Below are positions 35,030-42,943 of a DNA stretch of 64,000 nucleotides, piece by piece. Every line of letters begins with the position of its first letter. The first letter of the stretch is position 1. The notes under the pieces are model-generated. The model was not told where the DNA came from, ran no database searches, and was given only the letters and a program-made list of their open reading frames with translations. Position numbers and translations under genes: made by a program. Location: positions 2,965,547 to 3,029,546 of the forward strand of contig NZ_CP123897.1 of NCBI RefSeq assembly GCF_029910655.1, given 5' to 3'. The stretch is from Methylomonas sp. UP202 (GTDB lineage: Bacteria; Pseudomonadota; Gammaproteobacteria; Methylococcales; Methylomonadaceae).

Positions 35030-35740
35030 ATGAAAGCCTGGCAAGAAACTCAACTTCAAGCACTGCAGACTTGCGATAGCGAACATCAGATTTTTCAAAC
35101 TATTGTTTCAATGGGAGCGGAATTGGGTTTTGATTACTGCACCTACGGACTCAGGTTGGCGCTGCCGCTGAGCAATCCGAAGATCGTGAAAAAGAGTAAT
35201 TATCCTACGGCTTGGCAAGCGCAATATCAAACGAGAAACTATTGTGCGATCGATCCTACCGTTAAACATGCCCTACGCTCGTCTTTGCCTATCCTGTGGA
35301 CGGACGGTTTGTTCGCCTCAACTTCGGACTTTTGGGAGGAAGCGCGTTCGTTCGGGTTACGTTATGGTTGGGCGCAATCCATGCGGGATTCCCCCGGCGC
35401 AACCGGCATGCTCACTTTAGCGCGCTCCGATGAGACGCTTAGCGAAACAGAGCTTGCGGCCAAGGCTTTCAAAATGGCGTGGTTGGCCCAAAATGCGCAT
35501 ATTGCCTTGTCGCGCAGATTGTTACCCAAATTATTGCCGGAAGCGGATACGAAATTATCGAACCGCGAGATTGCGGTATTACGCTGGACCGCCGATGGCA
35601 AGACTGCCGGCGAAATCGCCAGCATCATGAAAATCACCGAGCGTACCGTCAATTTTCATATCAGCAATGCCGCAACGAAATTAAATGCAGCCAACAAAAC
35701 CTCGGCGGCCGTCAAAGCGGCAATGCTGGGTTTTTTGTGA
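35030..35740 (+). CDS. LuxR-family regulator with autoinducer-binding domain (LuxR solo)
   Basis: The 236-residue protein has an N-terminal acyl-homoserine-lactone domain with the conserved ligand residues in place: Trp62, Tyr66, Asp75-Pro76 and Trp90, plus a Gly in RSFGLRYGW. Residues about 173-236 form the LuxR HTH (LSNREIAVLRWTADGKTAGEIA, TERTVNFHISNAATKL). The start is the ATG at 35030, where homology begins; the frame opens earlier at a poor codon. No luxI-type synthase is in the window, so it is a solo or its synthase is elsewhere. Confidence 0.9.
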   Translation: MKAWQETQLQALQTCDSEHQIFQTIVSMGAELGFDYCTYGLRLALPLSNPKIVKKSNYPTAWQAQYQTRNYCAIDPTVKHALRSSLPILWTDGLFASTSDFWEEARSFGLRYGWAQSMRDSPGATGMLTLARSDETLSETELAAKAFKMAWLAQNAHIALSRRLLPKLLPEADTKLSNREIAVLRWTADGKTAGEIASIMKITERTVNFHISNAATKLNAANKTSAAVKAAMLGFL

Positions 35741-35816
35741 CCGCTTGTCGAAAGCCGCCGATTGATTACCGATTTCGATCATACGTCCACGGAATGAGAT
35801 ATTTTGATTAGGACGA

Positions 35817-36329
35817 CTATTCAGGTAATCTGCTGCTGATTTTGTCAATACCCGCTTGAGCACACGCCTCATCTTTATCGCCGCCGGGAGCGCCGCTGAC
35901 CCCAATCGCACCTATTATATTTCCTTTCACTTTTATCGCTAATGCTCCGGGCAATGGCGTGACATTGGGGATAGTGAGTACGGCATTATATATTGCTGGA
36001 TTTTTGCTCATTAGATCGGCCACTTGACCACTGGTTTCTATATGATAGTTAGGGCCAAACGTCACGATGGTATAGGCTTTTCGATAGGCCGTCTCAAACG
36101 TATGCGGCGTACTCTTATCGCTTTTTAGCTGAACTCTTGGCTGACCGGACATATCGACAAACGCCACTGAGACGTTATAGCCCAAAGCTTCACAGGAACG
36201 TACCGTTTCGTTGGCAGCTTCAACCGCTAAAGTAAGCGGAAGCATATAACTATTTTCCGCAGCATGCACATTGGCTTGCAATGGCAAAAGTGTCAAAAAT
36301 ATCAGCAAACGTTTTGTTTGTTTTTTCAT
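35817..36329 (-). CDS. secreted GlcG/HbpS-like heme-binding family protein
   Basis: The 170-residue protein has a Sec signal peptide (cleavage near VHA, residue 24) and the GlcG core: LTLAVEAANETVRSCEALGYNVSVAFVDMSG, FETAYRKAYTIVTFG, PGALAIKVKGNIIGAIGVSGAPGG and DEACAQAGI. Family members bind heme or corrinoids and one acts in Streptomyces heme sensing. It is exported here. It forms a unit with cupin and tautomerase genes. Confidence 0.9.
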   Translation of the reverse strand: MKKQTKRLLIFLTLLPLQANVHAAENSYMLPLTLAVEAANETVRSCEALGYNVSVAFVDMSGQPRVQLKSDKSTPHTFETAYRKAYTIVTFGPNYHIETSGQVADLMSKNPAIYNAVLTIPNVTPLPGALAIKVKGNIIGAIGVSGAPGGDKDEACAQAGIDKISSRLPE

Positions 36330-36379
36330 ATTATTTTTCCGATGGAGTGATCTGCCAAATCCCAATAAGAGTTTTGGCG

Positions 36380-36868
36380 CTATGGAATAATTAAAAATGG
36401 TTGGCCTTTTTTGGTGGTATAAGCGATTAAATACTTCAACGGATTGACCCTGTCGGCATTGCGAAATATCAGATGTTGGGCGTTGGCTTTGTCTTGATAA
36501 CTGTCTCCAGCCTTGAAGGTAAGTAAAGGCTCGTCAAGGTACTGAGATTCCGCAATACCCTCCAGAATATAATTGAAACCCACTGATGGGTGATGATGAG
36601 AGGGTAGACCCACTCCCGGCGGATAGGTGGTCATGACCAAGCGAAATTCGTTGCCTTCCCCATCTGAGTAACTTTGCAGGATGGTTCGAACGATTCCGTT
36701 GTCAGAGACTGTCGTATTATCTGGCGATGTTAGTTGAGCGAACAATGGCTTTGCGGAGAAAGTGCTTACCGCACCTAACATGCCGGCCAGTAACAGCCGT
36801 CGTTTGATATCGCATTCGATATTATGTGTAGTGACCTCGATAGCATTTGAGATAGAGCCATTTGCCAT
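36380..36868 (-). CDS. exported cupin-domain protein
   Basis: The 162-residue protein has an unusual N-terminus with a twin-arginine-like stretch (IKRRLLLAGMLGAVSTFSA, then KPLFAQ), so it may be exported by Tat, fitting a metal-loaded cupin. The cupin has PSHHHPSVGFNYILEG and GDSYQDKANAQHL. The reaction is unknown. It lies 50 bp upstream of the GlcG-like gene. Confidence 0.82.
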   Translation of the reverse strand: MANGSISNAIEVTTHNIECDIKRRLLLAGMLGAVSTFSAKPLFAQLTSPDNTTVSDNGIVRTILQSYSDGEGNEFRLVMTTYPPGVGLPSHHHPSVGFNYILEGIAESQYLDEPLLTFKAGDSYQDKANAQHLIFRNADRVNPLKYLIAYTTKKGQPFLIIP

Positions 36869-37054
36869 AAGCCTTCCTTTTATAAATGTGTACTTATTAG
36901 ACAGTAACGAGATGTTTTAACAGCTTTGCCGGTCAGGCTGATTGGTATAGGACCCCATATCAGCCATTTAACATCCATGATGAGCGGTTTTAGTGATGCA
37001 AGATAGTTGCTGCTTCGCGGGCCGCTGGAGATCGACCCGCGATTCCATCAAAAC

Positions 37055-37471
37055 CTAACCTGTAGTAAGCGCCTCGCCTAGTTGTTCATTCGTCATCGCC
37101 TGCCCGGCAATTCCCCAGGCACCATCAACAGCATGGACGATGTTAGCCCAAATTTGTTGCTTAGGCAGCTTGCCTCCCGACAACTCGTGAATAATTCCGG
37201 TGGCCTCTTCGATATGTCCCTGTTGAATTTCTCTGGCATTGAATGCAAATGACGGCACCTTCCATTCGATGAAGGCGACCTCGGTTTCTTCCAGTCCAGA
37301 ATAGGTTTGCTGTTTGGGTAGCAGATGGATGGCGCCGACCACATTAGGCGTCATCACCTTGTTACCGGATAGCCCGTGCCATTTCAACATTGAATCGCAA
37401 ATTCGGCGAAAAGCCAGTTTTTCAGTTCCTGCGGGTAATACACCTTCTGTGAGCGTAAGAGTAAGCGGCAT
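37055..37471 (-). CDS. tautomerase-like enzyme with N-terminal Pro
   Basis: The 138-residue protein starts MPLTLTLTEGVLPAG, which after Met removal gives the catalytic Pro1 of the tautomerase superfamily. ETEVAFIEWKVPSFAF and LSGGKLPKQQIWANIVHAVDG suit the same fold. It is divergent from the TetR gene across a region with two operator-like sites and is probably repressed by it. Confidence 0.78.
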   Translation of the reverse strand: MPLTLTLTEGVLPAGTEKLAFRRICDSMLKWHGLSGNKVMTPNVVGAIHLLPKQQTYSGLEETEVAFIEWKVPSFAFNAREIQQGHIEEATGIIHELSGGKLPKQQIWANIVHAVDGAWGIAGQAMTNEQLGEALTTG

Positions 37472-37522
37472 ATCGGTTTCCTGTAGTTAGGGGTTACACA
37501 TAGCGAAGACTAAGTGGCAGAC

Positions 37523-37564
37523 ATTAAATAACGACCGCTATGCAATATTAAATAACGATCGTTA
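37523..37564. promoter_or_regulatory. paired TetR operator-like repeats
   Basis: The 15-bp element ATTAAATAACGAYCG occurs twice, at 37523-37537 and 37547-37561, 24 bp apart. The second contains the perfect palindrome TAACGATCGTTA (37553-37564), the first an imperfect one. They lie in the divergent region between the tautomerase and TetR genes. Confidence 0.6.
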
Positions 37565-37600
37565 CATTGTCAACCATGCTGATTCCAACGATTTGATACA

Positions 37601-38215
37601 ATGTCAATCCAAAACAGCATTGGATATACCAGCGTGAGATATACAGCGGACCAAAAACAACAAACCTGCCAGCGCATTATTGAGGCTGCCGGGCGTTGCT
37701 TTCGAAAAGGCGGCTACAGCGGCATCGGTGTCGATGGTTTGGCAAAGGAAGCCGGCGTGACCTCAGGGGCTTTCTACGGGCACTTCAGCTCCAAAGCAGA
37801 AGCTTTTAAAGCTGTAATCATTGCCGGAATGAAAGATTTAAAATCGGGTATTGGTTTTTTCAAACAACAGCACGGCGAAAACTGGTGGGAAGAATTTGCA
37901 AAGTTTTACATGGGGCCAAAACGCACCTGCGATCTGGGCGATAGCTGCATACTCCAAAGTGTAACACCGGAAGTATGTCGTTCCGAGGAAGCGATACGCG
38001 CTGCATTTGAATCGGAATTGCTGGAGATCGTCAAACTAGCGGCGGATGGAACACCGGAAGCAGGCGATCAGGCGGCTGTTGATAAGGCTTGGGCTAACTT
38101 TGCGATGTTGATTGGTGGCGTAACCTTAGCTCGCGCGGTTACAGACGAAAAAATCGCCAATGAAATTGCAATGGCCGTTCAGCAGGCGTTAATCACCCGG
38201 CAAAAGCGTACTTAA
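37601..38215 (+). CDS. TetR/AcrR-family transcriptional regulator
   Basis: The 204-residue protein has a TetR HTH at residues 20-65 (RIIEAAGRCF, GIGVDGLAKEAGVTSGAFYGHFSSKAEAF) and a C-terminal domain of the type that includes CDLGDSCILQSVTPEV with Cys residues, suggesting thiol or electrophile sensing as in some NemR-like regulators. It probably controls the divergent tautomerase-cupin-GlcG unit. Confidence 0.9.
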   Translation: MSIQNSIGYTSVRYTADQKQQTCQRIIEAAGRCFRKGGYSGIGVDGLAKEAGVTSGAFYGHFSSKAEAFKAVIIAGMKDLKSGIGFFKQQHGENWWEEFAKFYMGPKRTCDLGDSCILQSVTPEVCRSEEAIRAAFESELLEIVKLAADGTPEAGDQAAVDKAWANFAMLIGGVTLARAVTDEKIANEIAMAVQQALITRQKRT

Positions 38216-38256
38216 ATTCAATGGTATTCATCCGATCGTCCGGATTCCATCCAAGC

Positions 38257-38326
38257 TTAGCCAAATCCAACCACCGTCACAAAGCGAAACCAAAGAGTGC
38301 TCAGAATGATGCAGCTTGACGCCCAA
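38257..38326 (-). pseudogene. MAPEG protein, C-terminal fragment beyond the IS
   Basis: When the IS and one CAA target copy are removed, the upstream frame continues here as ATWASSCIILSTLWFRF and ends at TAA (38257-38259). This restores a normal MAPEG C-terminus with Trp and aliphatic membrane residues. The fragment is now cut off from its start. Confidence 0.8.
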
Positions 38327-38417
38327 TAAAGTGGACCCCATTGTCCAGACAAATTATTGCTCGGTTTAAGATAGAGCCCTGTTCATACTCCAGCTGAATG
38401 GCGCTGTCCCAATTCTT

Positions 38418-39278
38418 CTATACAAGAGCTGACGCTTCCTGTACCTCGTTAAATTTATCCACGATCTTGGCGCCGCCGCCCGTCGCCGTTCGATACACCA
38501 CCTCTGGCGTTTCGTAACCCAAGGATTGATGCAGCCGCTCCTCGTTGTAAAACATGAAGTAGCGAGTCAATCCCATCAACAAGTCCTGCAGGCTACCGTG
38601 CTGTTTCAAATACACCTCTTCGTATTTCACCGTTCGCCATAGCCGTTCGACAAAAATATTGTCCAGAGCCCGACCTCGTCCGTCCATGCTGATCGTGATG
38701 CCGTGCTCGATCAATACGCCGGTGAAAGCGTCGCTGGTAAATTGCGATCCCTGGTCGCTATTAAAGATCTCGGGCGCTCCATAGGCCTTGATGGCTTCGT
38801 CCAAACAGTCCACGCAAAACCCGGCGTCCAGGGTATTCGACAATCGCCATGCCAGTACCTTGCGGCTGTACCAATCGATGATCGCCACCAGATAGACAAA
38901 GCCGCGCGGTAGCCGAATATAGGTGATGTCGGTACTCCACACCTGGTTGGGCCGGATGATGTCGACGCCCCTCAACAGATACGGATAAGTCTTATGCTGC
39001 GGATGCGACTTGCTGGTATTGGGACCCGGCGCCATGCCCGCCAATCCGAGGGTTTGCATCAAGCGCTGAACTCGCTTGCGATTAACCGCATAGCCACAGC
39101 CATGCAGATACTTCGTCATCCGCCGAGAACCATAAAAAGGGTGCCGCGTATATTCCTCATCAAGTAAGCGCAGCAACAGACATTCTTCTTCATCTACAGC
39201 TTTCAGCAAACGCTTTTTCTGCTCGTACACCACGGAACGCGTGACCTTGAGCAAGGCGCATTGCCTGGATAACGGCAA
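38418..39278 (-). CDS. IS3-family transposase OrfB (DDE integrase domain)
   Basis: The 286-residue frame has an HTH_21-like region (YTRHPFYGSRRMTKYL) and the rve DDE core: WSTDITYIRLPRGFVYL (first Asp), NSDQGSQFTS (second Asp) and DNIFVERLWRTVKYEEVYL (Glu). The frame is open upstream to the orfA slippery site, so the active product is the OrfAB fusion with the linker VWDQPVEARQTW. All catalytic residues are present. Confidence 0.95.
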   Translation of the reverse strand: MPLSRQCALLKVTRSVVYEQKKRLLKAVDEEECLLLRLLDEEYTRHPFYGSRRMTKYLHGCGYAVNRKRVQRLMQTLGLAGMAPGPNTSKSHPQHKTYPYLLRGVDIIRPNQVWSTDITYIRLPRGFVYLVAIIDWYSRKVLAWRLSNTLDAGFCVDCLDEAIKAYGAPEIFNSDQGSQFTSDAFTGVLIEHGITISMDGRGRALDNIFVERLWRTVKYEEVYLKQHGSLQDLLMGLTRYFMFYNEERLHQSLGYETPEVVYRTATGGGAKIVDKFNEVQEASALV

Positions 39279-39313
39279 CTCATCATCCGGCCTTATCCAG
39301 GTTTGGCGCGCCT

Positions 39314-39607
39314 CTACAGGCTGATCCCAGACTTTTTTTTAAGCCAGTCCAGCTCCATATTCAGTTGCCCGATCTTGGCGTAAAGCCGGTCTGGATCATT
39401 CTGCGCATTAACCGATTTGGGGCCGCGCTTGCCTTCAAACAGACTGCCGGCATTATCCAGCAATTCCTTCTTCCATTGACTGACCTGGGTGGGATGCACG
39501 CCGTGCTCTTGGGCGATCTCATTGATCGTCTTTGTGCCTTTCACCGCTTCCAACGCAACCTTGGCCTTTTGCGCACCTGTAAATATCTTCCGTTTGCTTT
39601 CGCTCAT
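39314..39607 (-). CDS. IS3-family transposase OrfA with programmed -1 frameshift site
   Basis: The 97-residue protein has the HTH of IS3 OrfA proteins (FTGAQKAKVALEAVKGTKTI, HGVHPTQVSQWKKEL) and a C-terminal leucine-zipper-like region. On the minus strand eight A followed by G (A-run at 39333-39340) lie at the end of orfA. Slipping back one base leads into orfB without a stop. Confidence 0.93.
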   Translation of the reverse strand: MSESKRKIFTGAQKAKVALEAVKGTKTINEIAQEHGVHPTQVSQWKKELLDNAGSLFEGKRGPKSVNAQNDPDRLYAKIGQLNMELDWLKKKSGISL

Positions 39608-39673
39608 TTCCCGCCTATTATTTTCAGTCAGGGCATAGCTTAAACTACTGTCCGGATTTCGGGGGCCACTTTA

Positions 39674-40155
39674 CAAGTCGCGAAGCGATAAGGCACCCAG
39701 TTTACCGCCATATAAATTATCGCGTGGACATACCTGAGTACAACAAAAGCCCAGGCAAGGGCGATTTGAACGTTGTCAGCGCCTTTCACTATCAACATCA
39801 TTAGACAAATCACATAAAAGAGCGTTGGTACTTGCATCAGGTTATTGAAGGTTCGAGCGGGACGTTCAAATCGATCGTCGGCCGGGATATCCGACTTGTA
39901 ATCCGCGAAATATCCGAGCGATGCATGCCCTCGAATAACGGCAACATTGCGCACAACGACCATAATCAGCCACACCAAAGCCGTCAGCGTAAAGAGCGCA
40001 GCCATGGGAGAAACAAGCAACTCCGGTCGCACAGAGTGATATTCACCGGCTAATAGCCAGAATAACCAAGCTACGACCGAGCCGACAGTGATGCAAGGAG
40101 CTGTGTAAATCCGCAGCAACGAGATATTGGTGGCAGTAGAATTTATTGGCGACAT
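39674..40155 (-). pseudogene. MAPEG-family membrane protein disrupted by the IS, N-terminal fragment
   Basis: The ATG at 40155 follows AAGGAAA. The protein has MAPEG features: LRIYTAPCITVGSVVAWLFWL, HASLGYFADYKSDIPADDRFERPARTFNNLMQVPTLFYVICL and RYVHAIIYMAVNWVPYRFA, as in membrane glutathione-transferase-like proteins. After ATC the frame enters the IS (KVAPEIRTVV) and stops at 39640. The loss of the last helix probably inactivates it. It is divergent from an HxlR regulator gene. Confidence 0.9.
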
Positions 40156-40206
40156 ATACGATTTCCTTATGAACGTGGTTTGCGGAATAAGCCCCGGTTG
40201 ATATAC

Positions 40207-40250
40207 TTGCAACATGCAACTAATTATCCCATTTCAATTGCAAAACGCAA
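40207..40250. promoter_or_regulatory. two operator-like palindromes, likely HxlR sites
   Basis: TTGCAACATGCAA (40207-40219) and TTGCAAAACGCAA (40238-40250) are similar 13-bp palindromes 31 bp apart, about three helical turns. They lie between the divergent MAPEG and HxlR genes, which suits a dimeric winged-helix regulator. Confidence 0.6.
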
Positions 40251-40263
40251 GTAAATAAGCCAG

Positions 40264-40680
40264 ATGTCCGACTTGAAGCGCGAAAATAGATGCCCAATTG
40301 ATTATGCCCTCGAAGTGTTCGGAGACCGATGGACGCTGCTCGTACTCCGCGATCTGATGCTAAGTGGCAAACGGCACTACCGAGAGCTGATGACGTCGAA
40401 AGAAGGAATCGCAACTAACATTCTGGCTTCGCGATTGAAGAAAATGGAAGCGGACGGACTCGTTATCCGCAAACACAAGCCCGAAGACAAGCGCCAAGTG
40501 TTTTACGAGCTAACGGACAAAGCACTGGACTTGGTGCCTGTGCTACTCGAGATTAGCCGCTGGAGCGTCATTTACGACAAACATACGGCAGCCCCACCGG
40601 ATCTCATGCGCCGCTATCAAGAAGAGCCGCAGCAACTGATAGCTGATTTGCAAGAAGCGGCACGAGTTCGGCAAACCTGA
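40264..40680 (+). CDS. HxlR-family transcriptional regulator
   Basis: The 138-residue winged-helix protein has CPIDYALEVFGDRWTLLVLRDL, HYRELMTSKEGIATNILASRLKKME and YELTDKALDLVPVLLEISRW, the full HxlR pattern. The N-terminal Cys10 is typical of family members that sense electrophiles or quinones. Its divergent target, the MAPEG gene, is broken by the IS. Confidence 0.93.
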   Translation: MSDLKRENRCPIDYALEVFGDRWTLLVLRDLMLSGKRHYRELMTSKEGIATNILASRLKKMEADGLVIRKHKPEDKRQVFYELTDKALDLVPVLLEISRWSVIYDKHTAAPPDLMRRYQEEPQQLIADLQEAARVRQT

Positions 40681-40795
40681 TCGTGTTTGCAACATAAATG
40701 AAAATTCAGAGTGGCTGTCGATTTTTTGCCAGATCAAAATTTTACAGGGCATTTTAACAACTTCGATCGCCCCGGAATTTTGGACTGATATCCGA

Positions 40796-40832
40796 TTGAA
40801 AACAGCAACCCCAGCGCGATGGCTGGAGTTGC
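40796..40832 (-). terminator. terminator after ribB
   Basis: On the minus strand, 10 bp beyond the ribB stop, GCAACTCCAGC and GCTGGGGTTGC form an 11-bp stem with one mismatch and a 6-base loop, followed by TGTTTTC. The T-run is short. Confidence 0.65.
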
Positions 40833-40841
40833 CTATGAACA

Positions 40842-41528
40842 TCAGGCTATTGCTGTCAAACGTTCAGATACCAAAGATAACGCCGGCGCTTCGCGTGCCA
40901 AACGGTAGGCAATCACATCAGCGACGGTCAATACCGGCATCTGATGGCAACGGGCAAACTCAACGATTTCAGGTAGGCTCGCCATCGAGCCGTCCGGGTT
41001 GGTCAGTTCGCATAACACGCCGTAAGGCTTAAGCCCAGCCAACCGCATTAAATCCACCGTCACTTCGGTGTGACCAGCACGCTCCAATACGCCGCCCGTA
41101 CGGGCCTTTAACGGAAATACATGGCCGGGACGGCGTAAATCATCCGCTTTGGCATCGTCCGCAATCGCCGCTTGCACAGTACGTACCCGGTCGGTCGCCG
41201 AGACGCCGGTGGTGACACCGTAAGCCGCTTCGATTGAGACTGTAAAAGCCGTGCTGAAGCGGCTGGAATTGTGCTCCGCCATCATAGGCAGCCCTAAGGA
41301 TTGAGTTTTTTCTTCCGGCAAACAGAGGCAAACGATCCCGCTGCAATGTCGTATCAGCATGGCCATTTGCGGCACACTGAGGGTTTCGGCGGCAAATATG
41401 AGGTCGCCCTCGTTCTCGCGCGCCTCATCATCGGTGACTAACACCCCCTGCCCTTGGCGCAAAGCGGCTAACGCGCATTCCACGCGTTCGTTCGCATCGC
41501 CGAAGGGGGTCAATAAAGTCTGATTCAT
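40842..41528 (-). CDS. ribB: 3,4-dihydroxy-2-butanone 4-phosphate synthase
   Basis: RibB makes the four-carbon unit of riboflavin from ribulose 5-phosphate. The 228-residue protein has [20 protein letters not shown] (acidic metal loop), [56 protein letters not shown] and ELTNPDGSM. There is no GTP cyclohydrolase II extension, so it is the single-domain form. AGGAG precedes the ATG. An FMN riboswitch begins about 110 bp upstream, so flavin level controls it. Confidence 0.96.
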   Translation of the reverse strand: MNQTLLTPFGDANERVECALAALRQGQGVLVTDDEARENEGDLIFAAETLSVPQMAMLIRHCSGIVCLCLPEEKTQSLGLPMMAEHNSSRFSTAFTVSIEAAYGVTTGVSATDRVRTVQAAIADDAKADDLRRPGHVFPLKARTGGVLERAGHTEVTVDLMRLAGLKPYGVLCELTNPDGSMASLPEIVEFARCHQMPVLTVADVIAYRLAREAPALSLVSERLTAIA

Positions 41529-41641
41529 GGTAAAACTCCTAATAAATTATGGAAGCACCAGAATCAGGGCTGAAAGATACTATTTACGAGCAGAAACAAG
41601 CCTTCCAGGCACGATAAAACGTGTGGAATACTTGGCGCTGT

Positions 41642-41787
41642 TCTCTTTCATCCGGACTATGACCGTCGGCTCTGGCGTCTCACCAGATCTGCTGACCCGC
41701 ATTCTCAACAACAGAGATTGCGGCGCTCGCGGGCTCCCCGAGTCAAACCCGAGATACCGCCGGTGGGGAATTCCGCCCCGCCCTGAG
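41642..41787 (-). promoter_or_regulatory. FMN riboswitch (RFN element) ahead of ribB
   Basis: On the minus strand all conserved blocks are present in order: AGGGCGGGGCGGAATTCCCC, ACCGGCGGTA, AGCCCGCGAGCG, GGGTCAGCAGATCTGGTGAG, CCAGAGCCGACGGTCA and AGTCCGGATGAAAGAGAA. FMN binding should lower ribB expression. About 110 bp separate it from the ribB ATG and no T-run terminator is seen there, so control of translation or a distant structure is possible. Confidence 0.96.
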
Positions 41788-41835
41788 TACAAGCTCGGTC
41801 ATTTAATGAAAAAAAGTTCTGAGCGTCAAGCTAGA

Positions 41836-41864
41836 GCTGCGGCTATTCTATTCATAGCCGCAGC
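41836..41864 (-). terminator. strong hairpin after the GlxA-type regulator gene
   Basis: GCTGCGGCTAT and ATAGCCGCAGC form a perfect 11-bp stem with a 7-base loop, seven bases past the regulator stop on the minus strand. A T7 run lies some 20 bp further on. It probably separates that gene from the riboswitch-ribB unit. Confidence 0.5.
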
Positions 41865-41871
41865 CTGGCGA

Positions 41872-42828
41872 CTAGCCGTCGCGCGGCTTACGGGCGGCGC
41901 GCCGTAATTCTTGCGACGTCCGTCCGAACACATGCAGGCAACTGCGGCACAATTTTTCCGCGGACCCCAGGCCCACGTCTCTGGCGATTTGTTCGAGCGG
42001 CTCCAGCGTTTCTTCGATTCTGGGCCGCGCGACGTCCAGCCTAAGCCGCTCGATGGCTTTCGCCGGCGTCATGCCGGTGGCATTAAAAAAAGTCCGGCTA
42101 AATTGGCGCGGACTGATGCAAGCCACTTCGGCTAGGCGCTCGACCGATAACGGTTCGCGGAGATGCTCGCGGGCATAACAAAGGACGTCCCTAACCCGCC
42201 CGGAAGTTGGTGTGATGTCCAAGATGGCCGAAAATTGCGATTGCCCGCCCAAGCGGCGGTGGTATACCACCATATCCTTGGCAACGTTTTTTGCAACCGA
42301 GGAACCGAAATCGTCCTCGATCAGCATCAACGCCAGGTCTATGCCGGCGGTCAATCCGGCCGCCGTACAAATATTGCCCTCTTTGATATAAATCCGGTCT
42401 ATATCGACCAAGACTTTTGGATATCGCGATTGCAATAACCCCGCATAACGCCAGTGCGTGGTCGCTCGACGGCCATCGAGCAAACCGGCGGCGGCAAGTA
42501 GAAAAGCACCGGTGCAAACGCTGACGACGCGATTGCCCTGCCCTGAGCTTTCACACAAAAATGCCTTAGTTGAGGCGCCCAAATCGTAGGCATGGGCCGT
42601 CGGACCGCCAACTGCCACGATGGTCTCGTTGTCACCCACTTCGGCGAATTTCTCGCTAGCCAGACTTAAACCTGCCCGGTCCAGAACCGCGCCACCGGTC
42701 GCGGACACCACGCTAAATTCGTAATGGCCGCCGTAAAATTCGTTTACCAAATTAAATGCCGAGCACGGACCGCTTAAATCGAGCAATTCGAATTCCGGAT
42801 AGACAAAGAAAGTAATTTTTCGCTTCAT
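41872..42828 (-). CDS. GlxA-type regulator (DJ-1/PfpI domain plus AraC HTH)
   Basis: The 318-residue protein has an N-terminal DJ-1/PfpI domain (ITFFVYPEFELLDLSGPCSAFN, VVSVCTGAFLLAAAGLL) and a C-terminal AraC helix-turn-helix pair (LSVERLAEVACISPRQFSRTFF and EPLEQIARDVGLGS). Such GlxA/FtrA regulators usually activate catabolic genes for amines or modified amino acids. Target genes are not evident; the neighbouring DJ-1 protein is one candidate. Confidence 0.93.
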   Translation of the reverse strand: MKRKITFFVYPEFELLDLSGPCSAFNLVNEFYGGHYEFSVVSATGGAVLDRAGLSLASEKFAEVGDNETIVAVGGPTAHAYDLGASTKAFLCESSGQGNRVVSVCTGAFLLAAAGLLDGRRATTHWRYAGLLQSRYPKVLVDIDRIYIKEGNICTAAGLTAGIDLALMLIEDDFGSSVAKNVAKDMVVYHRRLGGQSQFSAILDITPTSGRVRDVLCYAREHLREPLSVERLAEVACISPRQFSRTFFNATGMTPAKAIERLRLDVARPRIEETLEPLEQIARDVGLGSAEKLCRSCLHVFGRTSQELRRAARKPRDG

Positions 42829-42943
42829 TTACGTTTAGCCGCTATGAACTTGCCTGTTTCTAAAATCAAAGACTCACGCCGGCATGCAGTGAACAGTGCC
42901 GCCTGGACAATAACGGCAACGGCACTGCCCATTTTGGCTCCTG

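Larger units (their letters stand above)
38324..39676 (-). mobile_element. complete IS3-family insertion sequence, 1347 bp, with 3-bp target duplication
   Basis: The element spans 38327-39673 and is flanked by direct CAA copies (38324-38326 and 39674-39676). The ends are imperfect inverted repeats beginning TAAAGTGG and continuing with CCCC and TCCGGACA-like bases. Two reading frames, orfA and orfB, encode the transposase through a frameshift. Removing the element and one CAA restores the MAPEG gene, which proves the borders. Confidence 0.93.

Noticed and set aside
41527..41907. Plus-strand ORF over the ribB leader
   Set aside because: It is the antisense of the FMN riboswitch, whose conserved blocks explain the sequence.
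42894..42927. Inverted repeat CAGTGCCG/CGGCACTG as a terminator after the DJ-1 gene
   Set aside because: The stem is only 8 bp with an 18-bp loop and no T-run.
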